A stretch of 64,000 nucleotides of DNA, taken from assembly GCA_030340625.1 (NCBI GenBank), contig JAOPHQ010002284.1, positions 337,774 through 401,773 of the forward strand, in the 5' to 3' direction. A program made the translations under genes and the position numbers. Below, piece after piece: positions 52,594-63,056 of the stretch (positions within the stretch are counted from its first letter, which is position 1; each line of letters starts with the position of its first letter). The notes under the pieces were generated by a model. That model had not been told where the DNA came from. It saw only the letters and a list, made by a program, of their open reading frames with translations, and did not search any database. This DNA comes from Merluccius polli (lineage: Eukaryota; Chordata; Actinopteri; Gadiformes; Merlucciidae).

Positions 52594-53240
52594 GTGTCTA
52601 TCTTTGCTATATCTGTATATTTGTTCTGTACATGTGTTTTTATTAATCAACTCAAACTAAAGCGAAGACATTGATATTGTCCTTATACAGAATATGCATA
52701 CCTTATATTATAATTGCAAAGGCAGTCAACGTTAACCAAATAAGCAATGCATTTATATTACAAGTTAAGCTAAGCTTTTTACACTAAACAAATACACAGG
52801 TGTGTGTTGCACAAAGGCATTGATCATAGTTTATCCCCTCATCTTTTGTAGGAGAAATAATTAGTATTGATATAATGATGGTCTACATTTAAGGACTTAA
52901 GGCTTGGGTCCACCCGTCCTGTTCCCTAACAGTGTCTATCTTTGCTATATCTGTATATTTGTTCTGTACATGTGTTTTTATTAATCAACTCAAACTAAAG
53001 CGAAGACATTGATATTGTCCTTATACAGAATATGCATACCTTATATTATAATTGCAAAGGCAGTCAACGTTAACCAAATATGCAATGCATTTATATTACA
53101 AGTTAAGCTAAGCTTTTTACACTACACAAATACACAGGTGTGTGTTGCACAAAGGCATTGATCATAGTTTATCCCCTCATCTTTTGTAGGAGAAATAATT
53201 AGTATTGATATAATGATGGTCTACATTTAAGGACTATAAT
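52564..53240. repeat. 338-bp tandem duplication at LTR end, copy 3
   Basis: Same duplication as copy 1 (units start 52564 and 52902). The remainder to 53484 is transposon 3' DNA with the 40-bp direct repeat and the right terminus; no gene seen. Confidence 0.85.
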
Positions 53241-53484
53241 ATATAATATACAATTGTTAGGAAAACAATCCAGGCAATTCAACATTAGTTCAATTGTTAG
53301 GAAAACAATCCAGGCAATTCAACATTAGTTGAATTGCCCGGATTGCAACGGATTTGAACCGAGGTATCAAACAAAGTTCTGAAATAAGTTGAACATTTCT
53401 ATTGGCTGACTGAAGAACCGGCCAAAAATATGGGTCCATCGACGTGATTGGCTGGAAGTTCGTTATAGCTATATTCGGCTGGCC

Positions 53485-53527
53485 TTCGCGTGTGAGGCGA
53501 ACGTGATAACCACTACACTACAGAAAC
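53485..53527 (-). pseudogene. tRNA-Val (CAC) 5' half, right of transposon copy 3
   Basis: Starts with the right TTCGCG duplication and carries the CAC anticodon; partner of 40472-40507. Confidence 0.95.
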
Positions 53528-53655
53528 AGTTGTATATTTGTACTTTGCCTGAAAATGTCGTACTTTCAGCAGACATCTACTTTTCTCATTTTTAGCAGCT
53601 GTATGAATTCTTAAACGACCCAAATTTCTGGAGGTGCAGGAAGCTGCATTGTGCA

Positions 53656-53728
53656 GTTTCTGTAGTGTTGCGGTTATCACGTTCGCCTAACACGCGAAAG
53701 GGCTCCGGTTCAAAACCGGGCAGAAACA
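53656..53728 (+). tRNA. tRNA-Val (AAC) class A3b
   Basis: A3b copy. Confidence 0.75.
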
Positions 53729-53865
53729 TTGGGAATTTAATGCAATTTTATAACATTAACGTGATTGTAGATGTTGATATGATATCAAACAAGGAAAGCG
53801 AAAACTTGCATTGACGTCAGGAAAGTAACAATGAGTTCCGATCTCAACCAGCTATCAGACCCAAA

Positions 53866-53939
53866 TGTTTCTGCCCGGTTTCGAACCCGGGAACTTTTCG
53901 CGTGTGAGGCGAACGTGATAACCACTACACTACAGAAAC
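53866..53939 (-). tRNA. tRNA-Val (CAC) class C4 variant, 74 nt
   Basis: One extra base in the variable region and a CCGGG run that allows an 8-nt T loop; anticodon CAC. Confidence 0.75.
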
Positions 53940-54067
53940 AGCGGTATGGCTGTACTTTGCCTAAAAATGTCACGCTTTCAGTAGACATCTACTTTTCTCG
54001 TTTTTAGCAGCTGTATGAATTCTTAAATGACCCAAATTTCTGGAGATGCAGGAAGCTGCATTGTGCA

Positions 54068-54140
54068 GTTTCTGTAGTGTAGTGGTTATCACGTTTGCCA
54101 AACACGCGAAAGGTCCCCGGTTCGAAACCGGGCAGAAACT
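54068..54140 (+). tRNA. tRNA-Val (AAC) class A6 variant, T33A
   Basis: Loop CAAACAC: the universal T33 is A; T73 as well. Probably inactive. Confidence 0.7.
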
Positions 54141-54290
54141 TCAGGATTTGATACATTTTTAGAACATTAAAGGGAAAGCCATTTGTATCTAGCAGATTTT
54201 GACATGATATCAAACAAGGAAAGCGAAAACTTGCATTGACATCAGGAAAGGATCAATAAATTCCGATCTCAAACAGCTATCAGACCCAAA

Positions 54291-54363
54291 TGCTTCTGCC
54301 CGGTTTCGAACCAGGGACCTTTCGCGTGTAAAGCGAACGTGATAACCACTACACTACAGAAAC
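54291..54363 (-). tRNA. tRNA-Val (TAC) class U3
   Basis: Canonical U3 with a fully paired anticodon stem. Confidence 0.93.
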
Positions 54364-54450
54364 AGCTGCGACTGTGTTCTACGCCTAAAAATCTCGTGCT
54401 TTCAGTAGACATCTAATTTTGGCGTTTTTAGCAGCTATATGAATTCTTAA

Positions 54451-54978
54451 AGGGGCACTTGGCAACTTTTTCAACTTAATAAACCCGTCTGGAAATCATT
54501 TGGATGGTTAAATGGTCTGTTCCGGTGTTAACGGTGACTGTCCCCGCTCCCCCCCGGCGCCCCCCGGTGGAAAACCAGCCTTGCAACTTTGGGACTACCG
54601 TCCCGGTAAATTGGAAATGGGAAGTATCGCGAGAAGCGAGAACGAGCGAGAAACACAAACTGCTTTACGGTAATTCAACGTAAACACACACGCCCCCCTC
54701 AATAACGGTTAATCACGCCGGCTATACATGTCAGTGTTCTATGATACAGTGTATAATGTATTACCCACCTCGGTAGACATCGCGCCACACGAAAAAACCC
54801 GGCAACAAATGCACATGAGCAGCGGTAGAAAGGGGGAGGAGGGTGCCGCAAGTGAGTTTTTTTTACGACAGTGTTGTGTAATATACGTCCCAGACCTGTA
54901 GGGGGAGCTCGTTGAGAAAACATGCGACCACAAAAGTGAAAACCAGCGAAGAAATGGCCAGAGTTGCCAAGTGCCCCT
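54451..54978. mobile_element. TTAA-flanked MITE, copy 8
   Basis: 528 bp; TTAA at 54447-54450 and 54979-54982. Confidence 0.9.
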
Positions 54979-55023
54979 TTAAACGACCCAAATTTCTGGA
55001 GGTGCAGGAAGCTGCGTTGTGCA

Positions 55024-55096
55024 GTTTCTGTCGTGTAGTGGTTATCACCATTGCCTAATACGCGAATGGTCCCCTGTTTGAATCCGGGCAGAAACA
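55024..55096 (+). tRNA. tRNA-like, anticodon AAT (class A5 variant)
   Basis: AAT and A9C, as at 38993. Confidence 0.6.
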
Positions 55097-55247
55097 TCTG
55101 GAATTTGATACATTTTTAGAACATTAACGGGAAGGCCATTTGTACCTAGTAAATGTTGACATGATATCAAACAAGAAAATCCAAAACCTGCATTGACATC
55201 AGGAAACGATCAATGAGTTCCGATCTCAACCAGCTATCAGACCCAAA

Positions 55248-55319
55248 TGTTTCTGCCGGTTTCGAACCTGGGAACTTTCGCATGTGAGGCAAACGTGATA
55301 ACCACTACACTACAGAAAC
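55248..55319 (-). tRNA. tRNA-Val (CAC) class C1
   Basis: C1 copy, 72 nt. Confidence 0.72.
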
Positions 55320-55447
55320 AGCAGTATGGCAGATCTTTGCCTAAAAATGTCACGCTTTCAGTAGACATCTACTTTTCTCGTTTTTAGCAGCTGTATGAAT
55401 TCTTAAATGACCCAAATTTCTGGAGGTGCAGGAAGATGTATTGTGCA

Positions 55448-55520
55448 GTTTCTGTAGTGTAGTGGTTATCACGTTCGCCTAACACGTGAAAGGTCCCTGG
55501 TTCGAAACCGGGCAGAAACA
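55448..55520 (+). tRNA. tRNA-Val (AAC) class A1
   Basis: A1 with C40T, giving a G-T pair in the anticodon stem. Confidence 0.92.
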
Positions 55521-55664
55521 GTTGGAAATTGATGCAATTTTAGAACTTTAACGTGAAAGCAATTGGGAGATGTTGACACGATATCAAACTAGGAAAGCCA
55601 AAATCTGCATTGACATCAGGAAAGGATCAATGAGTTCCAATCTCAACCAGCTATCAGACCCAAT

Positions 55665-55737
55665 TGTTTCTGCCCGGTTACGAACCAGGGACCTTTCGCA
55701 TGTAAAGCGAATGTGATAACCACTACACTACAGAAAC
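55665..55737 (-). tRNA. tRNA-Val (TAC) class U1
   Basis: U1 with C38T in the loop. Confidence 0.8.
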
Positions 55738-55865
55738 AGCGGTATGGCTGTACTTTGCCTAAAAATGTCACGCTTTCAGTAGACATCTACTTTTCTCGTT
55801 TTTAGCAGTTGTATGAATTCTTAAACGACCCAAATTTCTGGAGGTGCAGGAAGATGTATTGCGCA

Positions 55866-55938
55866 GTTTCTGTAGTGTAGTGGTTATCACGTTCGCCTAA
55901 CACGCGAAAGGGCTCTGGTTCAAAACCGGACAGAAACA
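55866..55938 (+). tRNA. tRNA-Val (AAC) class A3
   Basis: A3 with a T in the T-stem 5' strand (TCTGG), making a T-G pair. Confidence 0.88.
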
Positions 55939-56075
55939 TTGGGAATTTGATGCACTTTTAGAACATTAACGTGATTGTAGATGTTGATATGATATCAAAC
56001 AAGGAAAGCGAAAACTTGCATTGACATCAGGAAAGTAACAATGAGTTTCGATCTCAAATAGCTATCAGACCCAAA

Positions 56076-56148
56076 TGCTTCTGCCCGGTTTCGAACCAGG
56101 GACGTTTCGCGCGTAAAGCGAATGAGATAACCACTACACTACAGAAAC
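56076..56148 (-). tRNA. tRNA-Val (TAC) class U2
   Basis: TAC form of U2. Confidence 0.8.
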
Positions 56149-56276
56149 AGCTGGATGGCTGTACTTTGCCTAATAATTTCGAGCTTTCAGTAGCCATCTA
56201 ATTTTCTCGTTTTTAGCAGCTATATGAATTCTTAAATGACCCAAATTTCTGGAGGCGCAGGAAGCTGCGTTGTGCA

Positions 56277-56349
56277 GTTTCTGTAGTGTAGTGGTTATCA
56301 CGTTCGGCTAACACGCGAATGGTCCCCTGTTTGAATCCGGGCAGAAACA
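56277..56349 (+). tRNA. tRNA-Val (AAC) class A4
   Basis: A4 copy. Confidence 0.65.
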
Positions 56350-56502
56350 TATGGATTTTGATACATTTTTAGAATTTTTTAGAAGGGAAAGCCATTTGTA
56401 TCTAGTAGATGTTGATATGATATCAAACAAGGAAAGCGAAAACTTGCCTTGACATCAGGAAAGTAACAATGAGTTCCGATCTCACCAGCTATCAGACCCA
56501 AA

Positions 56503-56575
56503 TGTTTCTGCCCGGTTTCGAACCGGGGACCTTTCGCGTGTGAGGCGAACGTGATAACCACTACACTACAGAAAC
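56503..56575 (-). tRNA. tRNA-Val (CAC) class C4
   Basis: Canonical, in C3 spacer context. This is the uninterrupted counterpart of the gene split by transposon copy 3. Confidence 0.95.
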
Positions 56576-56703
56576 AGTTGTATATTTGTACTTTGCCTGA
56601 AAATGTCGTACTTTCAGCAGACATCTACTTTTCTCATTTTTAGCAGCTGTATGAATTCTTAAACGACCCAAATTTCTGGAGGTGCAGGAAGCTGCATTGT
56701 GCA

Positions 56704-56776
56704 GTTTCTGTAGTGTTGCGGTTATCACGTTCGCCTAACACGCGAAAGGGCTCCGGTTCAAAACCGGGCAGAAACA
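56704..56776 (+). tRNA. tRNA-Val (AAC) class A3b
   Basis: A3b copy. Confidence 0.75.
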
Positions 56777-56913
56777 TTGGGAATTTAATGCAATTTTATA
56801 ACATTAACGTGATTGTAGATGTTGATATGATATCAAACAAGGAAAGCGAAAACTTGCATTGACGTCAGGAAAGTAACAATGAGTTCCGATCTCAACCAGC
56901 TATCAGACCCAAA

Positions 56914-56987
56914 TGTTACTGCCCGGTTTCGAACCCGGGAACTTTTCGCGTGTGAGGCGAACGTGATAACCACTACACTACAGAAAC
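56914..56987 (-). tRNA. tRNA-Val (CAC) class C4 variant, 74 nt
   Basis: As 53866, with one acceptor substitution. Confidence 0.72.
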
Positions 56988-57115
56988 AGCGGTATGGCTG
57001 TACTTTGCCTAAAAATGTCACGCTTTCAGTAGACATCTACTTTTCTCGTTTTTAGCAGCTGTATGAATTCTTAAATGACCCAAATTTCTGGAGATGCAGG
57101 AAGCTGCATTGTGCA

Positions 57116-57188
57116 GTTTCTGTAGTGTAGTGGTTATCAAGTTTGCCAAACACGCGAAAGGTCCCCGGTTCGAAACCGGGCAGAAACT
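57116..57188 (+). tRNA. tRNA-Val (AAC) class A6 variant, T33A
   Basis: T33A, T73 and C25A breaking the G10-C25 pair. Confidence 0.62.
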
Positions 57189-57338
57189 TCAGGATTTGAT
57201 ACATTTTTAGAACATTAAAGGGAAAGCCATTTGTATCTAGCAGATTTTGACATGATATCAAACAAGGAAAGCGAAAACTTGCATTGACATCAGGAAAGGA
57301 TCAATGAGTTCCGATCTCAAACAGCTATCAGACCCAAA

Positions 57339-57411
57339 TGCTTCTGCCCGGTTTCGAACCAGGGACCTTTTGCGTGTAAAGCGAACGTGATAACCACTAC
57401 ACTACAGAAAC
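57339..57411 (-). tRNA. tRNA-Val (TAC) class U3
   Basis: U3 with one anticodon-stem substitution (GCAAA). Confidence 0.88.
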
Positions 57412-57498
57412 AGCTGCGACTGTGTTCTACGCCTAAAAATCTCGTGCTTTCAGTAGACATCTAATTTTGGCGTTTTTAGCAGCTATATGAATTCTTAA

Positions 57499-58028
57499 AG
57501 GGGCACTTGGCAACTTTTTCAACTTAATAAACCCGTCTGGAAATCATTTGGATGGTTAAATGGTCTGTTCCGGTGTTAACGGTGACTGTCCCCGCTCCCC
57601 CCCGGCGCCCCCCGGTGGAAAACCAGCCTTGCAACTTTGGGACTACCGTCCCGGTAAATTGGAAATGGGAAGTATCGCGAGAAGCGAGAACGAGCGAGAA
57701 ACACAAACTGCTTTACGGTAATTCAACGTAAACACACACGCCCCCCTCAATAACGGTTAATCACGCCGGCTATACATGTCAGTGTTCTATGATACAGTGT
57801 ATAATGTATTACCCCACCTCGGTAGACATCGCGCCACACGAAAAAACCCGGCAACAAATGCACATGAGCAGCGGTAGAAAGGGGGAGGAGGGTGCCGCAA
57901 GTGAGTTTTTTTTTACGACAGTGTTGTGTAATATACGTCCCAGACCTGTAGGGGGAGCTCGTTGAGAAAACATGCGACCACAAAAGTGAAAACCAGCGAA
58001 GAAATGGCCAGAGTTGCCAAGTGCCCCT
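57499..58028. mobile_element. TTAA-flanked MITE, copy 9
   Basis: 530 bp; TTAA at 57495-57498 and 58029-58032. Confidence 0.9.
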
Positions 58029-58073
58029 TTAAACGACCCACATTTCTGGAGGTGCAGGAAGCTGCGTTGTGCA

Positions 58074-58146
58074 GTTTCTGTCGTGTAGTGGTTATCACCA
58101 TTGCCTAATACGCGAATGGTCCCCTGTTTGAATCCGGGCAGAAACA
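58074..58146 (+). tRNA. tRNA-like, anticodon AAT (class A5 variant)
   Basis: AAT and A9C. Confidence 0.6.
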
Positions 58147-58297
58147 TCTGGAATTTGATACATTTTTAGAACATTAACGGGAAGGCCATTTGTACCTAGT
58201 AAATGTTGACATGATATCAAACAAGAAAATCCAAAACCTGCATTGACATCAGGAAACGATCAATGAGTTCCGATCTCAACCAGCTATCAGACCCAAA

Positions 58298-58369
58298 TGT
58301 TTCTGCCGGTTTCAAACCTGGGAACTTTCGCATGTGAGGCAAACGTGATAACCACTACACTACAGAAAC
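58298..58369 (-). tRNA. tRNA-Val (CAC) class C1
   Basis: C1 with C56T-like change in the T loop. Confidence 0.65.
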
Positions 58370-58497
58370 AGCAGTATGGCAGTTCTTTGCCTAAAAATGT
58401 CACGCTTTCAGTAGACATCTACTTTTCTCGTTTTTAGCAGCTGTATGAATTCTTAAATGACCCAAATTTCTGGAGGTGCAGGAAGATGTATTGTGCA

Positions 58498-58570
58498 GTT
58501 TCTGTAGTGTAGTGGTTATCACGTTCGCCTAACACGCGAAAGGTCCCTGGTTCGAAACCGGGCAGAAACA
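58498..58570 (+). tRNA. tRNA-Val (AAC) class A1
   Basis: Canonical A1, last gene before the indel-rich stretch. Confidence 0.95.
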
Positions 58571-58719
58571 GTTGGAAATTGATGCAATTCTAGAACTTTA
58601 ACGTGAAAGCAATTGGGAGATGTTGACACGATATCAAACTAGGAATGGCGCCAAAATCTGCATTGGACATCAGGAAAGGATCAATGAGTTCCCAATCTCA
58701 ACCAGCTATCAGACCCAAT

Positions 58720-58797
58720 TGTTTTCTGCCTCGGTTTACGAACCAGGGACCTTTTCGCGTGTAAAGCGATGTGATAACCACTACACCTACAGAAAAC
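58720..58797 (-). pseudogene. tRNA-Val class U1 with many indels
   Basis: 78 nt; at least five one-base insertions and one deletion relative to 55665-55737. Confidence 0.7.
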
Positions 58798-58938
58798 AGC
58801 GGGATGGTCCGTACTTTGCCTAAAAATGGTCACGCTTTGCAGTAGACATCGACTTTTCTTCTCGTTTTTAAGCATGATTGAATGGAAGTCATAAAACGAC
58901 CCAAATTTCTGAGGGTGCAGGAAAGATGTATTGGCGCA

Positions 58939-59014
58939 GTTTCTGTAGTGTAGTGGTTGATCACGTTTCGCCTAACACGCGAAAGGGCTCCGGTTCAATA
59001 ACCGGACAGAAACA
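58939..59014 (+). pseudogene. tRNA-Val (AAC) class A3 with indels
   Basis: 76 nt; insertions in the D arm, before the anticodon stem and in the T loop. Confidence 0.7.
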
Positions 59015-59155
59015 TTGGGAATTTGATGCTCAGTTTTAGGAACATTAACGTGATTGTAGATGTTGATATGATATCAAACAAGGAAAGTCGAAAACTTGCA
59101 TTGACATCAGGAAAGTAACAATGAGTTTCGATCTCAAATAGCTATCAGACCCAAA

Positions 59156-59228
59156 TGCTTCTGCCCGGTTTCGAACCAGGGACGTTTCGCGCGTAAAGCG
59201 AATGAGATAACCACTACACTACAGAAAC
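59156..59228 (-). tRNA. tRNA-Val (TAC) class U2
   Basis: TAC form, 73 nt, no indel. Confidence 0.8.
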
Positions 59229-59348
59229 AGCTGGATGGCTGTACTTTGCCTAATAATTTCGAGCTTTCAGTAGCCATCTAATTTTCTCGTTTTTAGCAGC
59301 TATAATTCTTACCCAAATTTCTGGAGGCGCAGGAAGCTGCGTTGTGCA

Positions 59349-59421
59349 GTTTCTGTAGTGTAGTGGTTATCACGTTCGGCTAACACGCGAATGGTCCCCT
59401 GTTTGAATCCGGGCAGAAACA
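59349..59421 (+). tRNA. tRNA-Val (AAC) class A4
   Basis: A4 copy. Confidence 0.65.
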
Positions 59422-59574
59422 TATGGATTTTGATACATTTTTAGAATTTTTTAGAAGGGAAAGCCATTTGTATCTAGTAGATGTTGATATGATATCAAAC
59501 AAGGAAAGCGAAAACTTGCCTTGACATCAGGAAAGTAACAATCAGTTCCGATCTCACCAGCTATCAGACCCAAA

Positions 59575-59645
59575 TGTTTCTGCCCGGTTTCGAACAGGGG
59601 ACCTTTCGCGTGTAGCGAACGTGATAACCACTACACTACAGAAAC
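59575..59645 (-). pseudogene. tRNA-Val, anticodon loop shortened
   Basis: 71 nt; plus-strand GTGTAGCGAAC lacks two loop bases, leaving a 5-nt loop (TACAC). Confidence 0.75.
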
Positions 59646-59772
59646 AGCTGTATATTTGTACTTTGCCTGAAAATGTCGTACTTTCAGCAGACATCTACTT
59701 TTCTCGTTTTTAGCAGCTGTATGAATTCTTAAATGACCCAATTTCTGGAGGTGCAGGAAGATGTATTGTGCA

Positions 59773-59845
59773 GTTTCTGTAGTGTAGTGGTTATCACGTT
59801 CGCCTAACACGCGAAAGGTCCCTGGTTCGAAACCGGGCAGAAACA
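59773..59845 (+). tRNA. tRNA-Val (AAC) class A1
   Basis: Canonical A1 inside the indel-rich stretch. Confidence 0.94.
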
Positions 59846-59986
59846 TTGGAAATTGATGCAATTTTAGAACTTTAACTGAAAGCAATTGGAGATGTTGACA
59901 CGATATCAAACTAGGAAAGCCAAAATCTGCATTGACATCAGGAAAGGATCAATGAGTTCCAAATCTCAACCAGCTATCAGACCCAA

Positions 59987-60057
59987 TGTTTCTGCCCGGT
60001 TACGAACCAGGGACCTTTCGCGTGTAGCGAATGTGATAACCACTACACTACAGAAAC
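59987..60057 (-). pseudogene. tRNA-Val class U1, anticodon loop shortened
   Basis: 71 nt, same two-base loop loss as 59575-59645. Confidence 0.75.
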
Positions 60058-60185
60058 AGCGGTATGGCTGTACTTTGCCTAAAAATGTCACGCTTTCAGT
60101 AGACATCTACTTTTCTCGTTTTTAGCAGTTGTATGAATTCTTAAACGACCCAAATTTCTGGAGGTGCAGGAAGATGTATTGCGCA

Positions 60186-60257
60186 GTTTCTGTAGTGTAG
60201 TGGTTATCACGTTCGCCTAACACGCGAAAGGGCTCGGTTCAAAACCGGACAGAAACA
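60186..60257 (+). tRNA. tRNA-Val (AAC) class A3 with 1-nt deletion
   Basis: 72 nt; one C missing at the T stem (GGGCTCGG). Confidence 0.7.
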
Positions 60258-60392
60258 TTGGGAATTTGATGCACTTTTAGAACATTAACGTGATTGTAGA
60301 TGTTGATGATATCAAACAAGGAAAGCGAAAACTTGCATTGACATCAGGAAAGTAACAATGAGTTTCGATCTCAAATAGCTATCAGACCCAAA

Positions 60393-60464
60393 TGCTTCTG
60401 CCCGGTTTCGAACCAGGGACGTTTCGCGCGTAAAGCGAATGAATAACCACTACACTACAGAAAC
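60393..60464 (-). tRNA. tRNA-Val (TAC) class U2 with 1-nt deletion
   Basis: 72 nt; one base missing at the D stem. Confidence 0.65.
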
Positions 60465-60592
60465 AGCTGGATGGCTGTACTTTGCCTAATAATTTCGAGC
60501 TTTCAGTAGCCATCTAATTTTCTCGTTTTTAGCAGCTATATGAATTCTTAAATGACCCAAATTTCTGGAGGCGCAGGAAGCTGCGTTGTGCA

Positions 60593-60663
60593 GTTTCTGT
60601 AGTGTAGTGGTTATCACGTTCGCTAACACGCGAATGGTCCCTGTTTGAATCCGGGCAGAAACA
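60593..60663 (+). pseudogene. tRNA-Val (AAC) class A4 with two deletions
   Basis: 71 nt; one base lost in the anticodon stem and one in the T arm. Confidence 0.65.
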
Positions 60664-60816
60664 TATGGATTTTGATACATTTTTAGAATTTTTTAGAAGG
60701 GAAAGCCATTTGTATCTAGTAGATGTTGATATGATATCAAACAAGGAAAGCGAAAACTTGCCTTGACATCAGGAAAGTAACAATGAGTTCCGATCTCACC
60801 AGCTATCAGACCCAAA

Positions 60817-60886
60817 TGTTTCTGCCCGGTTTCGAACCGGGACCTTTCGCGTGTAGCGAACGTGATAACCACTACACTACAGAAAC
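60817..60886 (-). pseudogene. tRNA-Val, anticodon loop shortened
   Basis: 70 nt; two loop bases and one T-arm base missing. Confidence 0.7.
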
Positions 60887-61012
60887 AGCTGTATATTTGT
60901 ACTTTGCCTGAAAATGTCGTACTTTCAGCAGACATCTACTTTTCTCATTTTTAGCAGCTGTATGAATTCTTAAAGACCCAATTTCTGGAGGTGCAGGAAG
61001 CTGCATTGTGCA

Positions 61013-61083
61013 GTTTCTGTAGTGTTGTGGTTATCACGTTCGCCTAACACGCGAAAGGTCCGGTTCAAAACCGGGCAGAAACA
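61013..61083 (+). pseudogene. tRNA-Val (AAC) class A3b with deletions
   Basis: 71 nt; two bases missing near the variable loop. Followed by the class A1 spacer, suggesting a recombinant. Confidence 0.65.
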
Positions 61084-61223
61084 GTTGGAAATTGATGCAA
61101 TTTTAGAACTTAACGTGAAAGCAATTGGAGATGTTGACCGATATCAAACAGGAAAGCCAAAAATCTGCATTGACATCAGGAAAAGATCAATGAGTTCCAT
61201 CTCAACCAGCTATCAGACCCAAT

Positions 61224-61293
61224 TGTTTCTGCCCGGTTCGAACCAGGGACCTTTCGGTGAAAGGCGAATGTGATAACCACTAACTACAGAAAC
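61224..61293 (-). pseudogene. tRNA-Val class U1, decayed
   Basis: 70 nt; anticodon loop garbled (plus strand TTTCGGTGAAAGGCG) and D arm shortened. Confidence 0.65.
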
Positions 61294-61420
61294 AGCGGTA
61301 TGGCTGTACTTTGCCTAAAAATGTCACGCTTTCAGTAGACATCTACTTTTCTCGTTTTTAGCAGTGTATGAATTCTTAAACGACCCAAATTTCTGGAGGT
61401 GCAGGAAGATGTATTGCGCA

Positions 61421-61493
61421 GTTTCTGTAGTGTAGTGGTTATCACGTTCGCCTAACACGCGAAAGGGCTCCGGTTCAAAACCGGACAGAAACA
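61421..61493 (+). tRNA. tRNA-Val (AAC) class A3
   Basis: A3 with A65, intact. Confidence 0.9.
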
Positions 61494-61629
61494 TTGGAAT
61501 TTGATGCACTTTTAGAACATTAACGTGATTGTAGATGTTGATATGATATCAAACAAGGAAAGCGAAAACTTGCATTGACATCAGGAAAGTAACAATGAGT
61601 TTCGATCTCAAATAGCTATCAGACCCAAA

Positions 61630-61702
61630 TGCTTCTGCCCGGTTTCGAACCAGGGACGTTTCGCGCGTAAAGCGAATGAGATAACCACTACACTACAGAA
61701 AC
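61630..61702 (-). tRNA. tRNA-Val (TAC) class U2
   Basis: TAC form of U2. Confidence 0.8.
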
Positions 61703-61830
61703 AGCTGGATGGCTGTACTTTGCCTAATAATTTCGAGCTTTCAGTAGCCATCTAATTTTCTCGTTTTTAGCAGCTATATGAATTCTTAAATGACCCAAAT
61801 TTCTGGAGGCGCAGGAAGCTGCGTTGTGCA

Positions 61831-61903
61831 GTTTCTGTAGTGTAGTGGTTATCACGTTCGGCTAACACGCGAATGGTCCCCTGTTTGAATCCGGGCAGAA
61901 ACA
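61831..61903 (+). tRNA. tRNA-Val (AAC) class A4
   Basis: A4 copy. Confidence 0.65.
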
Positions 61904-62054
61904 TATGGATTTTGATACATTTTTAGAATTTTTTAGAAGGGAAAGCCATTTGTATCTAGTAGATGTTGATATGATCAAACAAGGAAAGCGAAAACTTGCC
62001 TTGACATCAGGAAAGTAACAATGAGTTCCGATCTCACCAGCTATCAGACCCAAA

Positions 62055-62127
62055 TGTTTCTGCCCGGTTTCGAACCGGGGACCTTTCGCGTGTGAGGCGA
62101 ACGTGATAACCACTACACTACAGAAAC
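62055..62127 (-). tRNA. tRNA-Val (CAC) class C4
   Basis: Canonical, C3 spacer context. Confidence 0.95.
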
Positions 62128-62255
62128 AGTTGTATATTTGTACTTTGCCTGAAAATGTCGTACTTTCAGCAGACATCTACTTTTCTCATTTTTAGCAGCT
62201 GTATGAATTCTTAAACGACCCAAATTTCTGGAGGTGCAGGAAGCTGCATTGTGCA

Positions 62256-62328
62256 GTTTCTGTAGTGTTGCGGTTATCACGTTCGCCTAACACGCGAAAG
62301 GGCTCCGGTTCAAAACCGGGCAGAAACA
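62256..62328 (+). tRNA. tRNA-Val (AAC) class A3b
   Basis: A3b copy. Confidence 0.75.
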
Positions 62329-62465
62329 TTGGGAATTTAATGCAATTTTATAACATTAACGTGATTGTAGATGTTGATATGATATCAAACAAGGAAAGCG
62401 AAAACTTGCATTGACGTCAGGAAAGTAACAATGAGTTCCGATCTCAACCAGCTATCAGACCCAAA

Positions 62466-62539
62466 TGTTTCTGCCCGGTTTCGAACCCGGGAACTTTTCG
62501 CGTGTGAGGCGAACGTGATAACCACTACACTACAGAAAC
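62466..62539 (-). tRNA. tRNA-Val (CAC) class C4 variant, 74 nt
   Basis: As 53866. Confidence 0.75.
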
Positions 62540-62667
62540 AGCGGTATGGCTGTACTTTGCCTAAAAATGTCACGCTTTCAGTAGACATCTACTTTTCTCG
62601 TTTTTAGCAGCTGTATGAATTCTTAAATGACCCAAATTTCTGGAGATGCAGGAAGCTGCATTGTGCA

Positions 62668-62740
62668 GTTTCTGTAGTGTAGTGGTTATCACGTTTGCCA
62701 AACACGCGAAAGGTCCCCGGTTCGAAACCGGGCAGAAACT
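62668..62740 (+). tRNA. tRNA-Val (AAC) class A6 variant, T33A
   Basis: T33A and T73. Confidence 0.7.
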
Positions 62741-62889
62741 TCAGGATTTGATACATTTTTAGAACATTAAAGGGAAAGCCATTTGTATCTAGCAGATTTT
62801 GACATGATATCAAACAAGGAAAGCGAAAACTTGCATTGACATCAGGAAAGGATCAATAAATTCCGATCTCAAACAGCTATCAGACCAAA

Positions 62890-62969
62890 TGCTCAGCTCC
62901 CTGCTTCGGTTTCGAACCAGGGACCTTTCGCGTGTAAAGCGAACGTGATAACCACTACACTACAGAAAC
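62890..62969 (-). pseudogene. tRNA-Val (TAC) class U3, disrupted acceptor
   Basis: About 80 nt; the acceptor 3' strand and T-stem edge are replaced by GCTCAGCTCCCTGCTTCGG on the plus strand. Anticodon half intact. Confidence 0.7.
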
Positions 62970-63056
62970 AGCTGCGACTGTGTTCTACGCCTAAAAATCT
63001 CGTGCTTTCAGTAGACATCTAATTTTGGCGTTTTTAGCAGCTATATGAATTCTTAA

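Larger units (their letters stand above)
40508..53484 (+). mobile_element. Dada-like DNA transposon, copy 3 (single, with nested LINE)
   Basis: About 12.98 kb including a 4.9-kb LINE, so about 8.08 kb of transposon. Ends CGGGAGCCGAATATAG and GGCCAGCCGAATATAG (reverse complement), flanked by TTCGCG on both sides within one tRNA gene. Carries the eight-exon gene and the solo LTR. Shares the 338-bp right-end duplication with copy 1 but has a single 5' unit, so it best shows the parental arrangement. Exon 8 has a 2-bp gain. Confidence 0.88.
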
